From assembly GCA_035374585.1 (NCBI GenBank), contig DAOSPF010000042.1:1-29445 (forward strand): a stretch of DNA of 29,445 nt, given 5' to 3'. The notes under the pieces were generated by a model that did not search any database, had not been told where the DNA came from, and was given only the letters and a program-made list of their open reading frames with translations. Position 1 is the stretch's first letter, and the number at the start of each line of letters is the position of its first letter. Positions 1 to 8,288 of this stretch are shown here, piece by piece. This DNA is from JAKPQD01 sp029572965. Its GTDB lineage: Bacteria; Bacteroidota; Bacteroidia; Bacteroidales; DTGW01. The translations under genes were made by a program, and so were the position numbers.

Positions 1-605
1 ATTTCAAAAACTAACTTTTCATAGTCTGTTTTCTGCTCTACACGATAGTTTTCTATAGCATATTTTACATTCTTAATAGGAGTAAAAATTGAATCTATTG
101 CTATTAAACCTATTTCACTATTTACAGGTTTATTCTCCTCAGATGCTACATACCCACGGCCTTTATTAATGTTAAGTTCCATTTGCAACTTAACAGAAGG
201 GTCTAAATGACAAATAACTTGTTCTGTATTAAGAACTTGAAAACCATTTAAAAATTTATTAAGATCCCCAGCCTTGAAAACACTGCCACCAGCAAAGTTT
301 ACATGAATCTTTTCATGATCAACATCTTCAACAACCCTTTTGAACCTTACTTGTTTCAGGTTCAAAATAATCTCGGTCACATCTTCAATGACGCCCTTAA
401 TTGTGGAAAATTCATGATCAACACCCTCAATTTTTATTGAAGTGATTGCAAAACCTTCCAAAGAAGAAAGTAATATTCTTCTTAATGCGTTACCAATAGT
501 GATACCATAACCGGGCTCGAGTGGCCTAAATTCAAATTGCCCCGATGTTTCGGTAGCACTCACCATGATAACCCTGTCGGGTTTTTGAAATGCTAATATT
601 GCCAT
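1..605 (-). CDS. rpoA: RNA polymerase alpha subunit, 3' part outside window
   Basis: This encodes the N-terminal 201 residues of the alpha subunit, which dimerises to nucleate assembly of core RNA polymerase. The translation starts MAILAFQK and contains the conserved alpha-NTD stretch with GYGITIGNALRRILLSS at about residues 32-48. The reading frame is open to the window edge, so the rest of the NTD and the whole C-terminal domain are missing only because the window stops. The gene starts 8 bp after rpsD ends, which is the usual end of the alpha operon; rplQ would be expected next, outside the window. The identification is secure from sequence and position. Confidence 0.97.
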   Translation of the reverse strand, partial: MAILAFQKPDRVIMVSATETSGQFEFRPLEPGYGITIGNALRRILLSSLEGFAITSIKIEGVDHEFSTIKGVIEDVTEIILNLKQVRFKRVVEDVDHEKIHVNFAGGSVFKAGDLNKFLNGFQVLNTEQVICHLDPSVKLQMELNINKGRGYVASEENKPVNSEIGLIAIDSIFTPIKNVKYAIENYRVEQKTDYEKLVFE

Positions 606-613
606 ATATAATG

Positions 614-1222
614 TTATTTCGAGTACAATTCTACAATAAGTTGTTCCTTAATATTTTCAGGAATATCACTGCGTTGTGGAACGTTCATATATTTCCCGCT
701 AAAGGTGTCTTTATTCCACTCTAACCATGAAAACCTGTTATATCTGGCAACTTTAAGCGCATCATTGATTACTTCCAAAGATTTTGATTTTTCTCTTACA
801 GAAATAACATCTCCAGGTTTAACTATATATGAAGGAATATTAACAATTTCCCCATTTACAGTAATATGTTTGTGTAAAACAAGCTGACGTGCCCCATTAC
901 GAGTATTAGCCAAACTCAAACGATAAACTACATTATCGAGCCTTGACTCAAGTAATTGTAATAACACTTCGCCTGTAACACCTTTACTCGCTTGTGCCTT
1001 AACAAACAAGTTTGAAAACTGACGTTCTAAAACACCATAAGTGTATTTGGCTTTTTGTTTTTCACGTAATTGCAACCCATACTCAGAAACCTTTTTGCGT
1101 TTACGAGCTAAACCATGTTGTCCTGGAGGATAATTACGTTTTTCAAGATTTTTATCTGGTCCAAAAATAGGCTCCCCAAATATTCTGGCTATTTTTGTCT
1201 TTGGTCCTGTATATCTTGCCAT
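614..1222 (-). CDS. rpsD: 30S ribosomal protein S4
   Basis: S4 is a primary 16S rRNA-binding protein that starts assembly of the 30S body. The 202-residue product matches the family length (206 in E. coli). An S4 RNA-binding domain lies at about residues 91-145, with ESRLDNVVYRL and the downstream VNGEIVNIPSY segment. The N-terminal region (MARYTGPKTKIARIFGEP) has none of the cysteines that bind zinc in many bacterial S4 proteins, so this is the zinc-free form. It lies 38 bp after rpsK and 8 bp before rpoA. In other bacteria S4 represses its own operon; no such regulatory fold could be recognised here. Confidence 0.98.
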   Translation of the reverse strand: MARYTGPKTKIARIFGEPIFGPDKNLEKRNYPPGQHGLARKRKKVSEYGLQLREKQKAKYTYGVLERQFSNLFVKAQASKGVTGEVLLQLLESRLDNVVYRLSLANTRNGARQLVLHKHITVNGEIVNIPSYIVKPGDVISVREKSKSLEVINDALKVARYNRFSWLEWNKDTFSGKYMNVPQRSDIPENIKEQLIVELYSK

Positions 1223-1260
1223 TGTATTGTAAATATATTATGCAATAATTATTAAAGAAA

Positions 1261-1650
1261 TTAAACTCTTCTACGGCTTGGAGGACGACATCCATTGTGA
1301 GGCATAGGTGTTACATCAACAATTTCTGTAACCTCAATACCACAAGCATGTATTGAACGAATCGCAGATTCTCGCCCGGCACCCGGACCTTTAACAAACA
1401 CTTTTACACGTCTTAAACCTGCATCATAAGCAGTTTTACCACATGTTTCAGCTGCTGTTTGAGCTGCATAAGGAGTGTTCTTTTTTGAACCTTTGAACCC
1501 CATTTTCCCGGCTGATGACCATGCAATAACTTGTCCTTCATTATTGGTCAATGAAATTATAATGTTGTTGAAGGACGCATGTATATGAGCCTGACCGGTT
1601 GACTCTACTTTAACAACTTTCTTTTTGGATGTTCCCGTCTTTTTTGCCAT
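1261..1650 (-). CDS. rpsK: 30S ribosomal protein S11
   Basis: S11 sits on the 30S platform near the Shine-Dalgarno/anti-Shine-Dalgarno helix. The 129-residue length equals that of E. coli S11. The signature VKGPGAGRESAIR lies at about residues 87-99, and the C-terminal tail DVTPMPHNGCRPPSRRRV is the typical strongly conserved end. A lysine-rich start (MAKKTGTSKKKVVK) precedes the conserved fold. The gene follows rpsM by 13 bp, as in nearly all bacteria, so co-transcription is expected. Confidence 0.98.
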   Translation of the reverse strand: MAKKTGTSKKKVVKVESTGQAHIHASFNNIIISLTNNEGQVIAWSSAGKMGFKGSKKNTPYAAQTAAETCGKTAYDAGLRRVKVFVKGPGAGRESAIRSIHACGIEVTEIVDVTPMPHNGCRPPSRRRV

Positions 1651-1663
1651 GTCAAATTAGTTA

Positions 1664-2044
1664 TTATCCTTTAGTAGCTTTTTTCTTATTAGCAATTGTT
1701 TTCTTTTTACCTTTTCTGGTTCGAGCATTGTTTTTGGTTCGTTGCCCATTAACAGGTAATCCTACCCGGTGGCGAAGCCCACGATAACAACCAATATCCA
1801 TTAAACGTTTGATATTTAATTGAACCATCGAACGAAGCTCTCCTTCAACTTTATACTGTTCGTTGATAATACTACGAATTTTTGAAAGCTGATCATCATT
1901 CCAGTCTTTCACTTTTGTATCTTCATCAATTCCAGCTTGAGACAAAATGTCCTTCGCAGAACTAACCCCAATACCATAAATATAGGTCAACCCTATTACT
2001 CCTCGTTTGTTTTTAGGTAAATCGACACCTGCAATTCTTGCCAT
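1664..2044 (-). CDS. rpsM: 30S ribosomal protein S13
   Basis: S13 is on the 30S head, contacts 50S in the intersubunit bridges and touches the P-site tRNA through its basic tail. The 126-residue product begins MARIAGVDLPKNKRG. It has the helix-two-turn-helix signature around residues 15-30 (TYIYGIG) and the conserved RGLRHRVGLPVNGQRTKNNA segment at about residues 89-108. The last residues are mostly lysine. It is somewhat longer than E. coli S13 (118) because of this tail. It lies 33 bp after rpmJ. Confidence 0.98.
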   Translation of the reverse strand: MARIAGVDLPKNKRGVIGLTYIYGIGVSSAKDILSQAGIDEDTKVKDWNDDQLSKIRSIINEQYKVEGELRSMVQLNIKRLMDIGCYRGLRHRVGLPVNGQRTKNNARTRKGKKKTIANKKKATKG

Positions 2045-2077
2045 ATTCTATTTTTTTGGAAGTGCAAAATTAATAAT

Positions 2078-2194
2078 TTATCCTTGACGCTGCTTAAATT
2101 TTGGATTTTTTTTGTTAATAACATAAAGTCTCCCTTTACGCCTAACAATTTTACAGTCTTCGCTCCTTTTTTTAATTGATGTTCTAACTTTCAT
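2078..2194 (-). CDS. rpmJ: 50S ribosomal protein L36, zinc-free type
   Basis: This 38-residue ORF reads MKVRTSIKKRSEDCKIVR followed by a basic tail ending KFKQRQG, the unmistakable L36 pattern. L36 binds 23S rRNA near the base of the GTPase-associated region. In zinc-type L36 three cysteines and a histidine form a ribbon; here only one cysteine remains and the others are replaced by Ser, Asn and Phe, so the protein should not bind zinc. The gene lies between infA (12 bp) and rpsM (33 bp), the standard position. Confidence 0.96.
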   Translation of the reverse strand: MKVRTSIKKRSEDCKIVRRKGRLYVINKKNPKFKQRQG

Positions 2195-2206
2195 ATATCA
2201 GTTATT

Positions 2207-2425
2207 TTACTTATATCTAAATGAAATTCTTCCTTTTGATAAATCGTATGGAGACATTTCAACTTTTACTTTATCCCCAGGCAAAAGTTTTATATAATGC
2301 ATCCTCATTTTCCCGGAAATATGTGCGGTAATAATGTGCCCATTTTCTAACTCTACCCGGAACATTGCATTGGACAATGCTTCGGTAATAGTACCATCTT
2401 GCTCTATAGATGCTTGTTTTGACAT
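2207..2425 (-). CDS. infA: Translation initiation factor IF-1
   Basis: IF-1 binds the 30S A site and works with IF-2 and IF-3 in initiation. The product is 72 residues, exactly the usual length, with a single OB fold. Recognisable segments are ALSNAMFRVELENGH (residues 16-30), HISGKMRMHYIKLLPGD (35-51) and the C-terminal GRISFRYK. It begins 1 bp after map ends, so translational coupling with map is likely. Position and sequence leave no realistic alternative. Confidence 0.98.
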   Translation of the reverse strand: MSKQASIEQDGTITEALSNAMFRVELENGHIITAHISGKMRMHYIKLLPGDKVKVEMSPYDLSKGRISFRYK

Positions 2426-2426
2426 A

Positions 2427-3215
2427 TTAAAACTCCTTATCTCCTAAAACTTCTTCTATATATTTAAAAGTTCCTAAAATATCTCCTTTTTCTTTTTCAA
2501 TAGCAACAGCTAATTCAAAATGTGCTGAAGGTAAGTTGTCCCAAGTCCTAATTGTCCATCCATCTCTTTCCTGGTGAATTTTTCTTGTTCCCATGTTTAT
2601 CATTGGTTCAATACAAATTACCATTCCTGTTTTCATCATTGGTCCAGTTCCTTTCTTGCCATAATTTGGCACCTCAGGTGCTTCATGAAGTTTTCTTCCA
2701 ATTCCATGACCAACCATTTCTCTAACTACAGAAAAACCAGCATTCTCGCAATAAGTTTGAACCTTAAACCCAATATCACCAATTCTCTTACCTTCTCTTG
2801 CTTCTGAAATACCTTCAAATAAACTATTTTTGGTAACCTTAAGCAAATGCTTTACACGCTCAGTAATTTCTCCAACTGCAAAAGTGTATGCAGAATCTCC
2901 ATAATATTCGTTTAAAACAACTCCACAATCAACCGAAATAATGTCTCCTTCGTTGAGTATTGTTTTATCATCAGGAATCCCATGTACAACCGCGCTATTG
3001 AGACTAGTGCATAAAGTTTTTGGAAATCCTCCATACCCTAAAAAAGCAGGAATACCACCATGGTCCCTGATATACTCTTCTGCAATCTTATCAAGATAAT
3101 TTGTTGAAACCCCGGCTTTGATATATTTTGCAAGCTCACCTAAGGTCTTGGCAACTAATTCGTTACTTGCCCTGAGTTTTTCAATCTCTTCTTGTGTGCG
3201 TATTGCTATCATCAA
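2427..3215 (-). CDS. map: Methionine aminopeptidase, type I
   Basis: The enzyme removes the initiator methionine from new proteins in the cytoplasm. The 262-residue length is close to E. coli Map (264), and there is no type II insert. The expected metal ligands are D96 (SVDCG), D107 (YGDSA), H170 (VGHGIG), E203 (CIEPM) and E234 (HFELAV). H78 (VVHG) is the usual substrate-binding histidine. Two consecutive Met codons open the frame, and the second may be the true start. In this phylum map directly follows secY without adk, as seen here. Confidence 0.97.
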   Translation of the reverse strand: MMIAIRTQEEIEKLRASNELVAKTLGELAKYIKAGVSTNYLDKIAEEYIRDHGGIPAFLGYGGFPKTLCTSLNSAVVHGIPDDKTILNEGDIISVDCGVVLNEYYGDSAYTFAVGEITERVKHLLKVTKNSLFEGISEAREGKRIGDIGFKVQTYCENAGFSVVREMVGHGIGRKLHEAPEVPNYGKKGTGPMMKTGMVICIEPMINMGTRKIHQERDGWTIRTWDNLPSAHFELAVAIEKEKGDILGTFKYIEEVLGDKEF

Positions 3216-3241
3216 ATAAAGAACTCTCGCTTTTTCAGATC

Positions 3242-4564
3242 TTATATTCCCGATCTGCCTTTGATCCGGCCGGTTTTCATAAGGCCATCATAATGTCTCA
3301 TCAACAGATGACTTTCTATTTGTTGTAAAGTGTCTAAAATAACACCTACCATAATTAACAAACTGGTTCCACCATAAAAATGCGCAAATCCACTTGTCAT
3401 ACCTGCTTTCATTGCAAATGCAGGAAGAATAGCAACTATAGCTAAAAATATAGCTCCTGGTAAAGTGATTTTTGACATTACACTATCAATAAATTCGGCT
3501 GTCTTTTTACCAGGTTTAACACCTGGAATGAAACCTCCGTTTCTTTTCATATCTTCAGCCATCTGGTTAGGGTTCACAGTAATTGCAGTATAAAAATAAG
3601 TGAATACCAAAATTAATAACCCAAATGTAAAATTGTACCAAAATCCGGTATAATTTGCAAAAGCTGCTACAAAACCAGAAGCTTTTTCTGAATTTGCAAA
3701 GCCAGCTACTGTAATAGGTATAAACATTAATGCCTGAGCAAATATAATAGGCATTACCCCTGCAGCATTTACTTTCAAAGGAATATATTGACGAACTCCT
3801 CCGTATTGTTTATTTCCAATGATACGTTTGGCATATTGCACAGGAATTTTTCTTGTCCCTTGTATTAACAAAATTGTTCCGGCAAAAACAACAAACAGTA
3901 TAATGATTTCAAGTAATAATACTACCAACCCGCCACCTTTTTGATCAAGACGTGAAGCAAATTCTTGCAAAAATGATTCTGGCAACCGGGCAATAATACC
4001 CACCATAATCAACATGGAAATACCGTTGCCAATACCATTTTCTGTAATACGCTCCCCTAACCACATGATAAAAATTGTTCCGGCAGCTAACAGGATTACT
4101 CCAGTAATATCAAACATCCGTCCTCCGTAAATTGCCCCCTGATATTGGACATGTAGGTTAGTTAAATAGGCCGGTGCTTGCAACAATAATATAATAACTG
4201 TTAAAAGCCTTGTGTGCTGGTTCATTTTACGACGCCCACTTTCACCCTCTTTTTGCATACGCTGATAATAAGGAACAGCCATTCCCAATAACTGCATCAC
4301 AATAGAAGCAGAAATATAAGGCATAACCCCAAGCGCAAAAATAGAAGCATTAGAAAAAGCCCCACCCGAAAACATGTCAAGCAAACCCATTACCCCTTGA
4401 GCTGTTTGTCTTTTAAGATCACTTAACATTACAGGGTCTATACCAGGGAGAACTATAAATGAACCTAAACGATAAATCAAAATAATTCCTAAAGTATATA
4501 ATATCCTAGCTTTAAGATCCTCTATTTTCCAAATATTCTTCAGCGTATCAATAAGTTGTTTCAT
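3242..4564 (-). CDS. secY: Protein translocase subunit SecY
   Basis: SecY forms the protein-conducting channel of the Sec translocon in the inner membrane. The 440-residue product has about ten hydrophobic segments. SecY hallmarks include GIDP near residue 41, the plug region LLDMFSGGAF at about 61-70, and GIGNGISMLIM at about 176-186. A basic cytoplasmic C-terminus (MKTGRIKGRSGI) follows the last helix. The start codon overlaps the end of rplO by 4 bp (ATGA type), so the two are probably translationally coupled. Confidence 0.98.
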   Translation of the reverse strand: MKQLIDTLKNIWKIEDLKARILYTLGIILIYRLGSFIVLPGIDPVMLSDLKRQTAQGVMGLLDMFSGGAFSNASIFALGVMPYISASIVMQLLGMAVPYYQRMQKEGESGRRKMNQHTRLLTVIILLLQAPAYLTNLHVQYQGAIYGGRMFDITGVILLAAGTIFIMWLGERITENGIGNGISMLIMVGIIARLPESFLQEFASRLDQKGGGLVVLLLEIIILFVVFAGTILLIQGTRKIPVQYAKRIIGNKQYGGVRQYIPLKVNAAGVMPIIFAQALMFIPITVAGFANSEKASGFVAAFANYTGFWYNFTFGLLILVFTYFYTAITVNPNQMAEDMKRNGGFIPGVKPGKKTAEFIDSVMSKITLPGAIFLAIVAILPAFAMKAGMTSGFAHFYGGTSLLIMVGVILDTLQQIESHLLMRHYDGLMKTGRIKGRSGI

Positions 4565-5013
4565 TGAGCTTCAATTTTAACAATTGTACCATTAGCAGCT
4601 TTTATTGCTTCTTCAGCTGATTTAGAGAAAGCATGAGCAGTAACTTCAACTTTTGCTTTTAATTCTCCCTTGCCTAAAATTTTCACTAAACTGTTTTTAT
4701 TTATCAATCCTTTTTCTAGTAATAACTCAGGAGAAATAACAGTCAAACCTGCCTCTGCTAATTTTTGAATAACCTCAAGGTTAATCGCTTTAAACTCAAT
4801 TCTGTTGGGGTTAGTAAACCCAAACTTAGGTAAACGCCGTTGCATAGGCATTTGTCCCCCTTCAAAACCTCTTTTTCGAGAATATCCTGAACGAGACTTA
4901 GCTCCTTTATGCCCTCTGCCGGCAGTTCCTCCATCAGTTGATCCTTGTCCTCGACCTAACCTTTTGTTTGTCCTAACAGAACCTTGTGCTGGCTTTAAAT
5001 TACTTAAATTCAT
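4561..5013 (-). CDS. rplO: 50S ribosomal protein L15
   Basis: L15 is a late-assembly 50S protein with a long glycine- and arginine-rich N-terminal extension that enters 23S rRNA. The 150-residue product shows this extension (RLGRGQGSTDGGTAGRGHKG at about residues 19-38) and the conserved RRLPKFGFTNPNR segment at about 59-71, followed by the globular domain. It is slightly longer than E. coli L15 (144). It follows rpmD by 30 bp and overlaps secY by 4 bp. Confidence 0.98.
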   Translation of the reverse strand: MNLSNLKPAQGSVRTNKRLGRGQGSTDGGTAGRGHKGAKSRSGYSRKRGFEGGQMPMQRRLPKFGFTNPNRIEFKAINLEVIQKLAEAGLTVISPELLLEKGLINKNSLVKILGKGELKAKVEVTAHAFSKSAEEAIKAANGTIVKIEAQ

Positions 5014-5043
5014 AATTTTATGTATATGCTCTTATTCAGATAA

Positions 5044-5223
5044 TTATACTTCTTCTACTTTTACTAAATGATGAACCTTTGATATCATTCCTTTGAAAAC
5101 ATCATTTGACTCAACTACGACACTGCTGGTACGACGTCCTAATCCTAAAGCTTTAATAGTTCTTAGTTGTCTTTCGCAAACCCTGCTTTTACTTTTTACC
5201 AAGGTAACTTTTAATTTGCTCAT
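5044..5223 (-). CDS. rpmD: 50S ribosomal protein L30
   Basis: This short ORF encodes 59 residues, the same length as E. coli L30. It starts MSKLKVTLVKSKSRV and continues with the conserved RQLRTIKALGLGRR stretch and VFKGMISKVHHLVKVEEV at the C-terminus. L30 binds 23S rRNA on the 50S subunit. The ORF fills the space between rpsE (11 bp) and rplO (30 bp), exactly where rpmD is expected in the spc operon. Confidence 0.96.
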   Translation of the reverse strand: MSKLKVTLVKSKSRVCERQLRTIKALGLGRRTSSVVVESNDVFKGMISKVHHLVKVEEV

Positions 5224-5234
5224 AGTATATTTTA

Positions 5235-5750
5235 TTATCCTTTAAATACTTTTTCAACAGATATACCTCTGGAAGCTGCAACTGCCATTGGATCACGCAA
5301 TTCCAACAAAGCCTGAAATGTAGCCTTTACAAGGTTGTGAGGGTTTGATGACCCTTTTGCCTTAGCAAGTACATCATGAATGCCAACACTTTCTAGAACT
5401 GCACGCATTGCACCACCAGCTTTTACTCCAGTACCACTTGAAGCAGGCTTAATAAACACAGATGCTCCACCAAATTTGGCAAATTGTTCATGGGGTATTG
5501 TCCCTTTATAAATAGGTACTTTTATTAAGTTTTTCTTGGCATCTTCAATTCCTTTCGAAATTGCAGTAGTTACCTCATTTGCTTTACCAAGCCCATAGCC
5601 AACAATTCCATTTTCATTACCTACAACAACTATTGCAGAAAAACTAAATGCACGTCCACCTTTTGTAACTTTGGTAACACGTTGGATGCTTACTAACCTG
5701 TCTTTTAATTCAAGATCACTAGTTTTTATTTTGCGTATGCTTTCTGACAT
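5235..5750 (-). CDS. rpsE: 30S ribosomal protein S5
   Basis: S5 lies at the mRNA entry side of the 30S subunit and affects decoding accuracy. The 171-residue product (E. coli 167) contains the double-stranded RNA-binding-like N-domain with RVTKVTKGGRAFSFSAIVVV at about residues 24-43 and the C-domain segments GTGVKAGGAMRAVLESVG at about 106-123. The ASRGISVEKVFKG end is typical for this phylum. It starts 4 bp after rplR stops. Confidence 0.98.
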   Translation of the reverse strand: MSESIRKIKTSDLELKDRLVSIQRVTKVTKGGRAFSFSAIVVVGNENGIVGYGLGKANEVTTAISKGIEDAKKNLIKVPIYKGTIPHEQFAKFGGASVFIKPASSGTGVKAGGAMRAVLESVGIHDVLAKAKGSSNPHNLVKATFQALLELRDPMAVAASRGISVEKVFKG

Positions 5751-5754
5751 AATT

Positions 5755-6114
5755 CTAGAATTTTAAACCACCTTCACGGGCAGCATCTGCTAATACTTTT
5801 ACTCTACCATGGTATAAATAGCCATTTCTGTCAAATACAACTTCGGCTATTCCTTTTTGCTTACATAATTCGGCAATCTTTTTGCCTACTAATTGAGCCT
5901 GATCAATCTTTTTGCCTTTTGAAGCCTCAGCAATTTCTTTTTGCAGCGACGAAGCAGCTAAAAGTGTAATACCCTGACTATCATCAATGCATTGAACATA
6001 AATTTGTTTATTGCTCCTAAAAACAGTCATCCTAGGCTTTTCGGCAGTCCCGAAAACAACTTTACGAATGCGATGTTTTATTCTGGCTCTTCTTTCTTGT
6101 TTCGTCAAAGACAT
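5755..6114 (-). CDS. rplR: 50S ribosomal protein L18
   Basis: L18 binds 5S rRNA with L5 and L25 and brings it into the central protuberance. The 119-residue product (E. coli 117) has the basic N-terminal stretch ERRARIKHRIRK, then RMTVFRSNKQIYVQ, and the characteristic C-terminus VVFDRNGYLYHGRVKVLADAAREGGLKF. It is separated from rplF by 15 bp and from rpsE by 4 bp, as in the standard spc operon. Confidence 0.98.
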   Translation of the reverse strand: MSLTKQERRARIKHRIRKVVFGTAEKPRMTVFRSNKQIYVQCIDDSQGITLLAASSLQKEIAEASKGKKIDQAQLVGKKIAELCKQKGIAEVVFDRNGYLYHGRVKVLADAAREGGLKF

Positions 6115-6129
6115 ATCTTAAAATTTTAC

Positions 6130-6684
6130 TTATTTACCAGCAGTTTTCCCGGCCTTACGCCTAATATTTTCATTAACAAACTTAATACCTTTACCTTTAT
6201 ATGGTTCTGGTTTACGTAATGAACGAATCTTGGCAGCGACTACACCTAATAATTGTTTATCAGCACATTGCAGAGTGATAATAGGATTTGCCCTCTTTTC
6301 TGTACGAGCTTCAGCTTTGATTTCTTTAGGCAATACCATCAAAATTTCATGAGAATATCCTAAACTCATTTCAAGATGTTGACCTTTTACTTCAGCCCTA
6401 TAACCAACGCCAACCAACTCCTGCTCAACTTTGAAACCTTCTGAAACTCCTTTTATCATATTAGCCAATAACGCACGATATAACCCATGCATAGCTTTAT
6501 GCCTTTTTTGATCAGTCGGGCGAGTTACAACAACCTGATTTTCAACAACTTCAACTTTAATATCAGCATCTACTTGTTGTTTTAACTCTCCAAGTGGCCC
6601 TTTTACGGTAACTTCATTGGATGGGCTAACATTGATAGCCACACCTTTTGGAAGATTTATTGGTAATTTTCCTATACGAGACAT
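6130..6684 (-). CDS. rplF: 50S ribosomal protein L6
   Basis: L6 binds 23S rRNA near the factor-binding centre of the 50S subunit. The 184-residue product (E. coli 177) carries the two tandem L6 folds. MSRIGKLPI opens the protein, VTVKGPLGEL lies at about residues 26-35, and the second fold ends in the L6 signature region RKPEPYKGKGIKF at about 156-168. A basic C-terminal tail (RRKAGKTAGK) follows. It lies 12 bp after rpsH. Confidence 0.98.
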   Translation of the reverse strand: MSRIGKLPINLPKGVAINVSPSNEVTVKGPLGELKQQVDADIKVEVVENQVVVTRPTDQKRHKAMHGLYRALLANMIKGVSEGFKVEQELVGVGYRAEVKGQHLEMSLGYSHEILMVLPKEIKAEARTEKRANPIITLQCADKQLLGVVAAKIRSLRKPEPYKGKGIKFVNENIRRKAGKTAGK

Positions 6685-6696
6685 ATTATACCAGTA

Positions 6697-7092
6697 TTAA
6701 TAAACGTAACACAAAACTTCGCCTCCAATGTTCCTTAACCGAGCTTCTTTATCGGTCAACACGCCTTGAGATGTTGAAACGATAGCAATACCCAAACCAT
6801 TCAAAACGCGTGGCATATCTTCACAACTTTTATAGTTACGTAAACCGGGACGGCTGACACGCTTAATACATTTAATGGCTGAAGATTTGTCTGCAGGGTT
6901 GTATTTCAGTGCTATTTTTATAACACCTTGAGGACCATTATCTTCGAATTTATAATTCAAAATATACCCCTTATCAAAAAGTATTTTTGTTATCTCTTTT
7001 TTCAAGTTTGAAGCAGGTATTTCGACAATACGATGCTTTGCTCTGATGGCATTTCTTATACGAGTAAGAAAATCTGCTATTGAATCTGTCAT
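6697..7092 (-). CDS. rpsH: 30S ribosomal protein S8
   Basis: S8 is a primary 16S rRNA-binding protein of the central domain. In E. coli it also represses the spc operon. The 131-residue product (E. coli 130) starts MTDSIADFLTRIRNA and ends with the conserved GIAIVSTSQGVLTDKEAR segment followed by GGEVLCYVY. It lies 24 bp after rpsN and 12 bp before rplF. No S8 mRNA-binding fold could be confirmed by eye around the upstream genes. Confidence 0.98.
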   Translation of the reverse strand: MTDSIADFLTRIRNAIRAKHRIVEIPASNLKKEITKILFDKGYILNYKFEDNGPQGVIKIALKYNPADKSSAIKCIKRVSRPGLRNYKSCEDMPRVLNGLGIAIVSTSQGVLTDKEARLRNIGGEVLCYVY

Positions 7093-7116
7093 TTTATTAT
7101 AATAATGATTTACAAA

Positions 7117-7386
7117 TTACCAACTTGCTTTTTTAACTCCAGGAATCAAACCTTTGGAAGCCATTTCACGGAATTGAATACGGCTTATTCCAAATTGACG
7201 CATATAACCACGTGGCCTTCCTGTCAACATGCATCGATTGTGAACACGGATTGGATTTGAATTTGGTGGCAATAGTTGTAATCCAACAAAGTCTCCTTCT
7301 GCTTTTAACTGTGCTCTTTTTGCGGCATATTTTTCTACGAGTTTCATTCTTCTCTTCTCGCGAGCTTTCATTGATTCTTTTGCCAT
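7117..7386 (-). CDS. rpsN: 30S ribosomal protein S14, zinc-free type
   Basis: S14 is placed late on the 30S head. The 89-residue product starts MAKESMKAREKRR and contains NRCMLTGRPRGYMRQFGISR at about residues 51-70, ending GVKKASW. It lacks the pair of CxxC motifs of the short zinc-binding S14, although its total length lies between the zinc type (about 61) and E. coli S14 (101). It is therefore classed as a C-minus form. It begins 3 bp after rplE. Confidence 0.97.
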   Translation of the reverse strand: MAKESMKAREKRRMKLVEKYAAKRAQLKAEGDFVGLQLLPPNSNPIRVHNRCMLTGRPRGYMRQFGISRIQFREMASKGLIPGVKKASW

Positions 7387-7389
7387 AAC

Positions 7390-7947
7390 TTATTTCTTTT
7401 TTGCAGATTTAAAAGGAATTCCAAATTCACGTAATAATGCAAGGCCTTCTTCATCGCTTGTTGCTGTTGTAACAAAGCTGATTTCAAGTCCCATCATTTT
7501 TGTAATCTTGTCAATATCAATTTCAGGAAAAATAATTTGCTCAGTCAAACCAAGTGTATAATTCCCCCGACCGTCAAACTTAGCATTAACCCCTTTAAAG
7601 TCACGAATACGAGGTAAAGCAACTGCAATAAGACGTTCCAGAAATTCATACATCCGATCGCCACGCAAGGTAACTTTTGCTCCAATAGGCATTTTACTAC
7701 GAAGCTTAAAGTTTGAAATATCTTTCTTTGCAACAGTTTGAACTGCTTTTTGTCCTGAAATTTGAGTAAGCTCATTCAAAGCAACTTCAATAAGCTTTTT
7801 ATCAGCCACAGCAGCTCCAACCCCTTGGTTAATAACAATTTTGTTCAAGCGTGGAACTTGCATTACACTAGTGTAATTGAATTCCTTCTTTAATGCAGGA
7901 ACAATATCGTTTGTATACTTTGTCTTTAAGTTTGGAATGTATTTCAT
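7390..7947 (-). CDS. rplE: 50S ribosomal protein L5
   Basis: L5 binds 5S rRNA and forms a bridge with S13 in the 30S head. The 185-residue product (E. coli 179) contains VPRLNKIVINQGVG at about residues 31-44, the central KVTLRGDRMYEFLERL at about 96-111 and the conserved DFKGVNAKFDGRGNYTLG segment at about 125-142. Its start codon overlaps the last base of rplX, so translational coupling is likely. Confidence 0.98.
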   Translation of the reverse strand: MKYIPNLKTKYTNDIVPALKKEFNYTSVMQVPRLNKIVINQGVGAAVADKKLIEVALNELTQISGQKAVQTVAKKDISNFKLRSKMPIGAKVTLRGDRMYEFLERLIAVALPRIRDFKGVNAKFDGRGNYTLGLTEQIIFPEIDIDKITKMMGLEISFVTTATSDEEGLALLREFGIPFKSAKKK

Positions 7948-8270
7948 TATTTTATTTCCTCCCCAGATTTTTTAGCATATCTAACCAATTTCCCTTCAGC
8001 GTTTAAACGACGGCCTATACGTGTAGGCACACTGCTCTTCGGATCAATAAGCATTAAATTTGAAATATGAACCGGAGCTTCTTGCTTAACAATCCCACCT
8101 TGTGGGTTTTTAGCATTAGGCTTGGTATGCTTTGAAACCATATTGATACTTTCAACAATTGCAGTTTCTTTTTCGCGGTTTACTTCTAGTATTCTACCGC
8201 TTCTTCCTTTATCGTCTCCTGCAATAACTTTTACTATATCACCCTTTTTTATATGCAACTTTTTTTGCAT
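7947..8270 (-). CDS. rplX: 50S ribosomal protein L24
   Basis: L24 is one of the two assembly-initiator proteins of the 50S subunit and lies near the tunnel exit. The 107-residue product (E. coli 104) has a KOW motif at about residues 8-35 (KGDIVKVIAGDDKGRSGRIL) followed by the VSKHTKPNAKNPQGGIV segment. It overlaps rplE by one base and lies 18 bp after rplN. Confidence 0.98.
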   Translation of the reverse strand: MQKKLHIKKGDIVKVIAGDDKGRSGRILEVNREKETAIVESINMVSKHTKPNAKNPQGGIVKQEAPVHISNLMLIDPKSSVPTRIGRRLNAEGKLVRYAKKSGEEIK

Positions 8271-8288
8271 CGCTTTGTGTTTTTAAAA

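Noticed and set aside
2574..2807. Plus-strand open frame opposite map
   Set aside because: It lies wholly inside a strongly conserved gene on the other strand and its product shows no family pattern.
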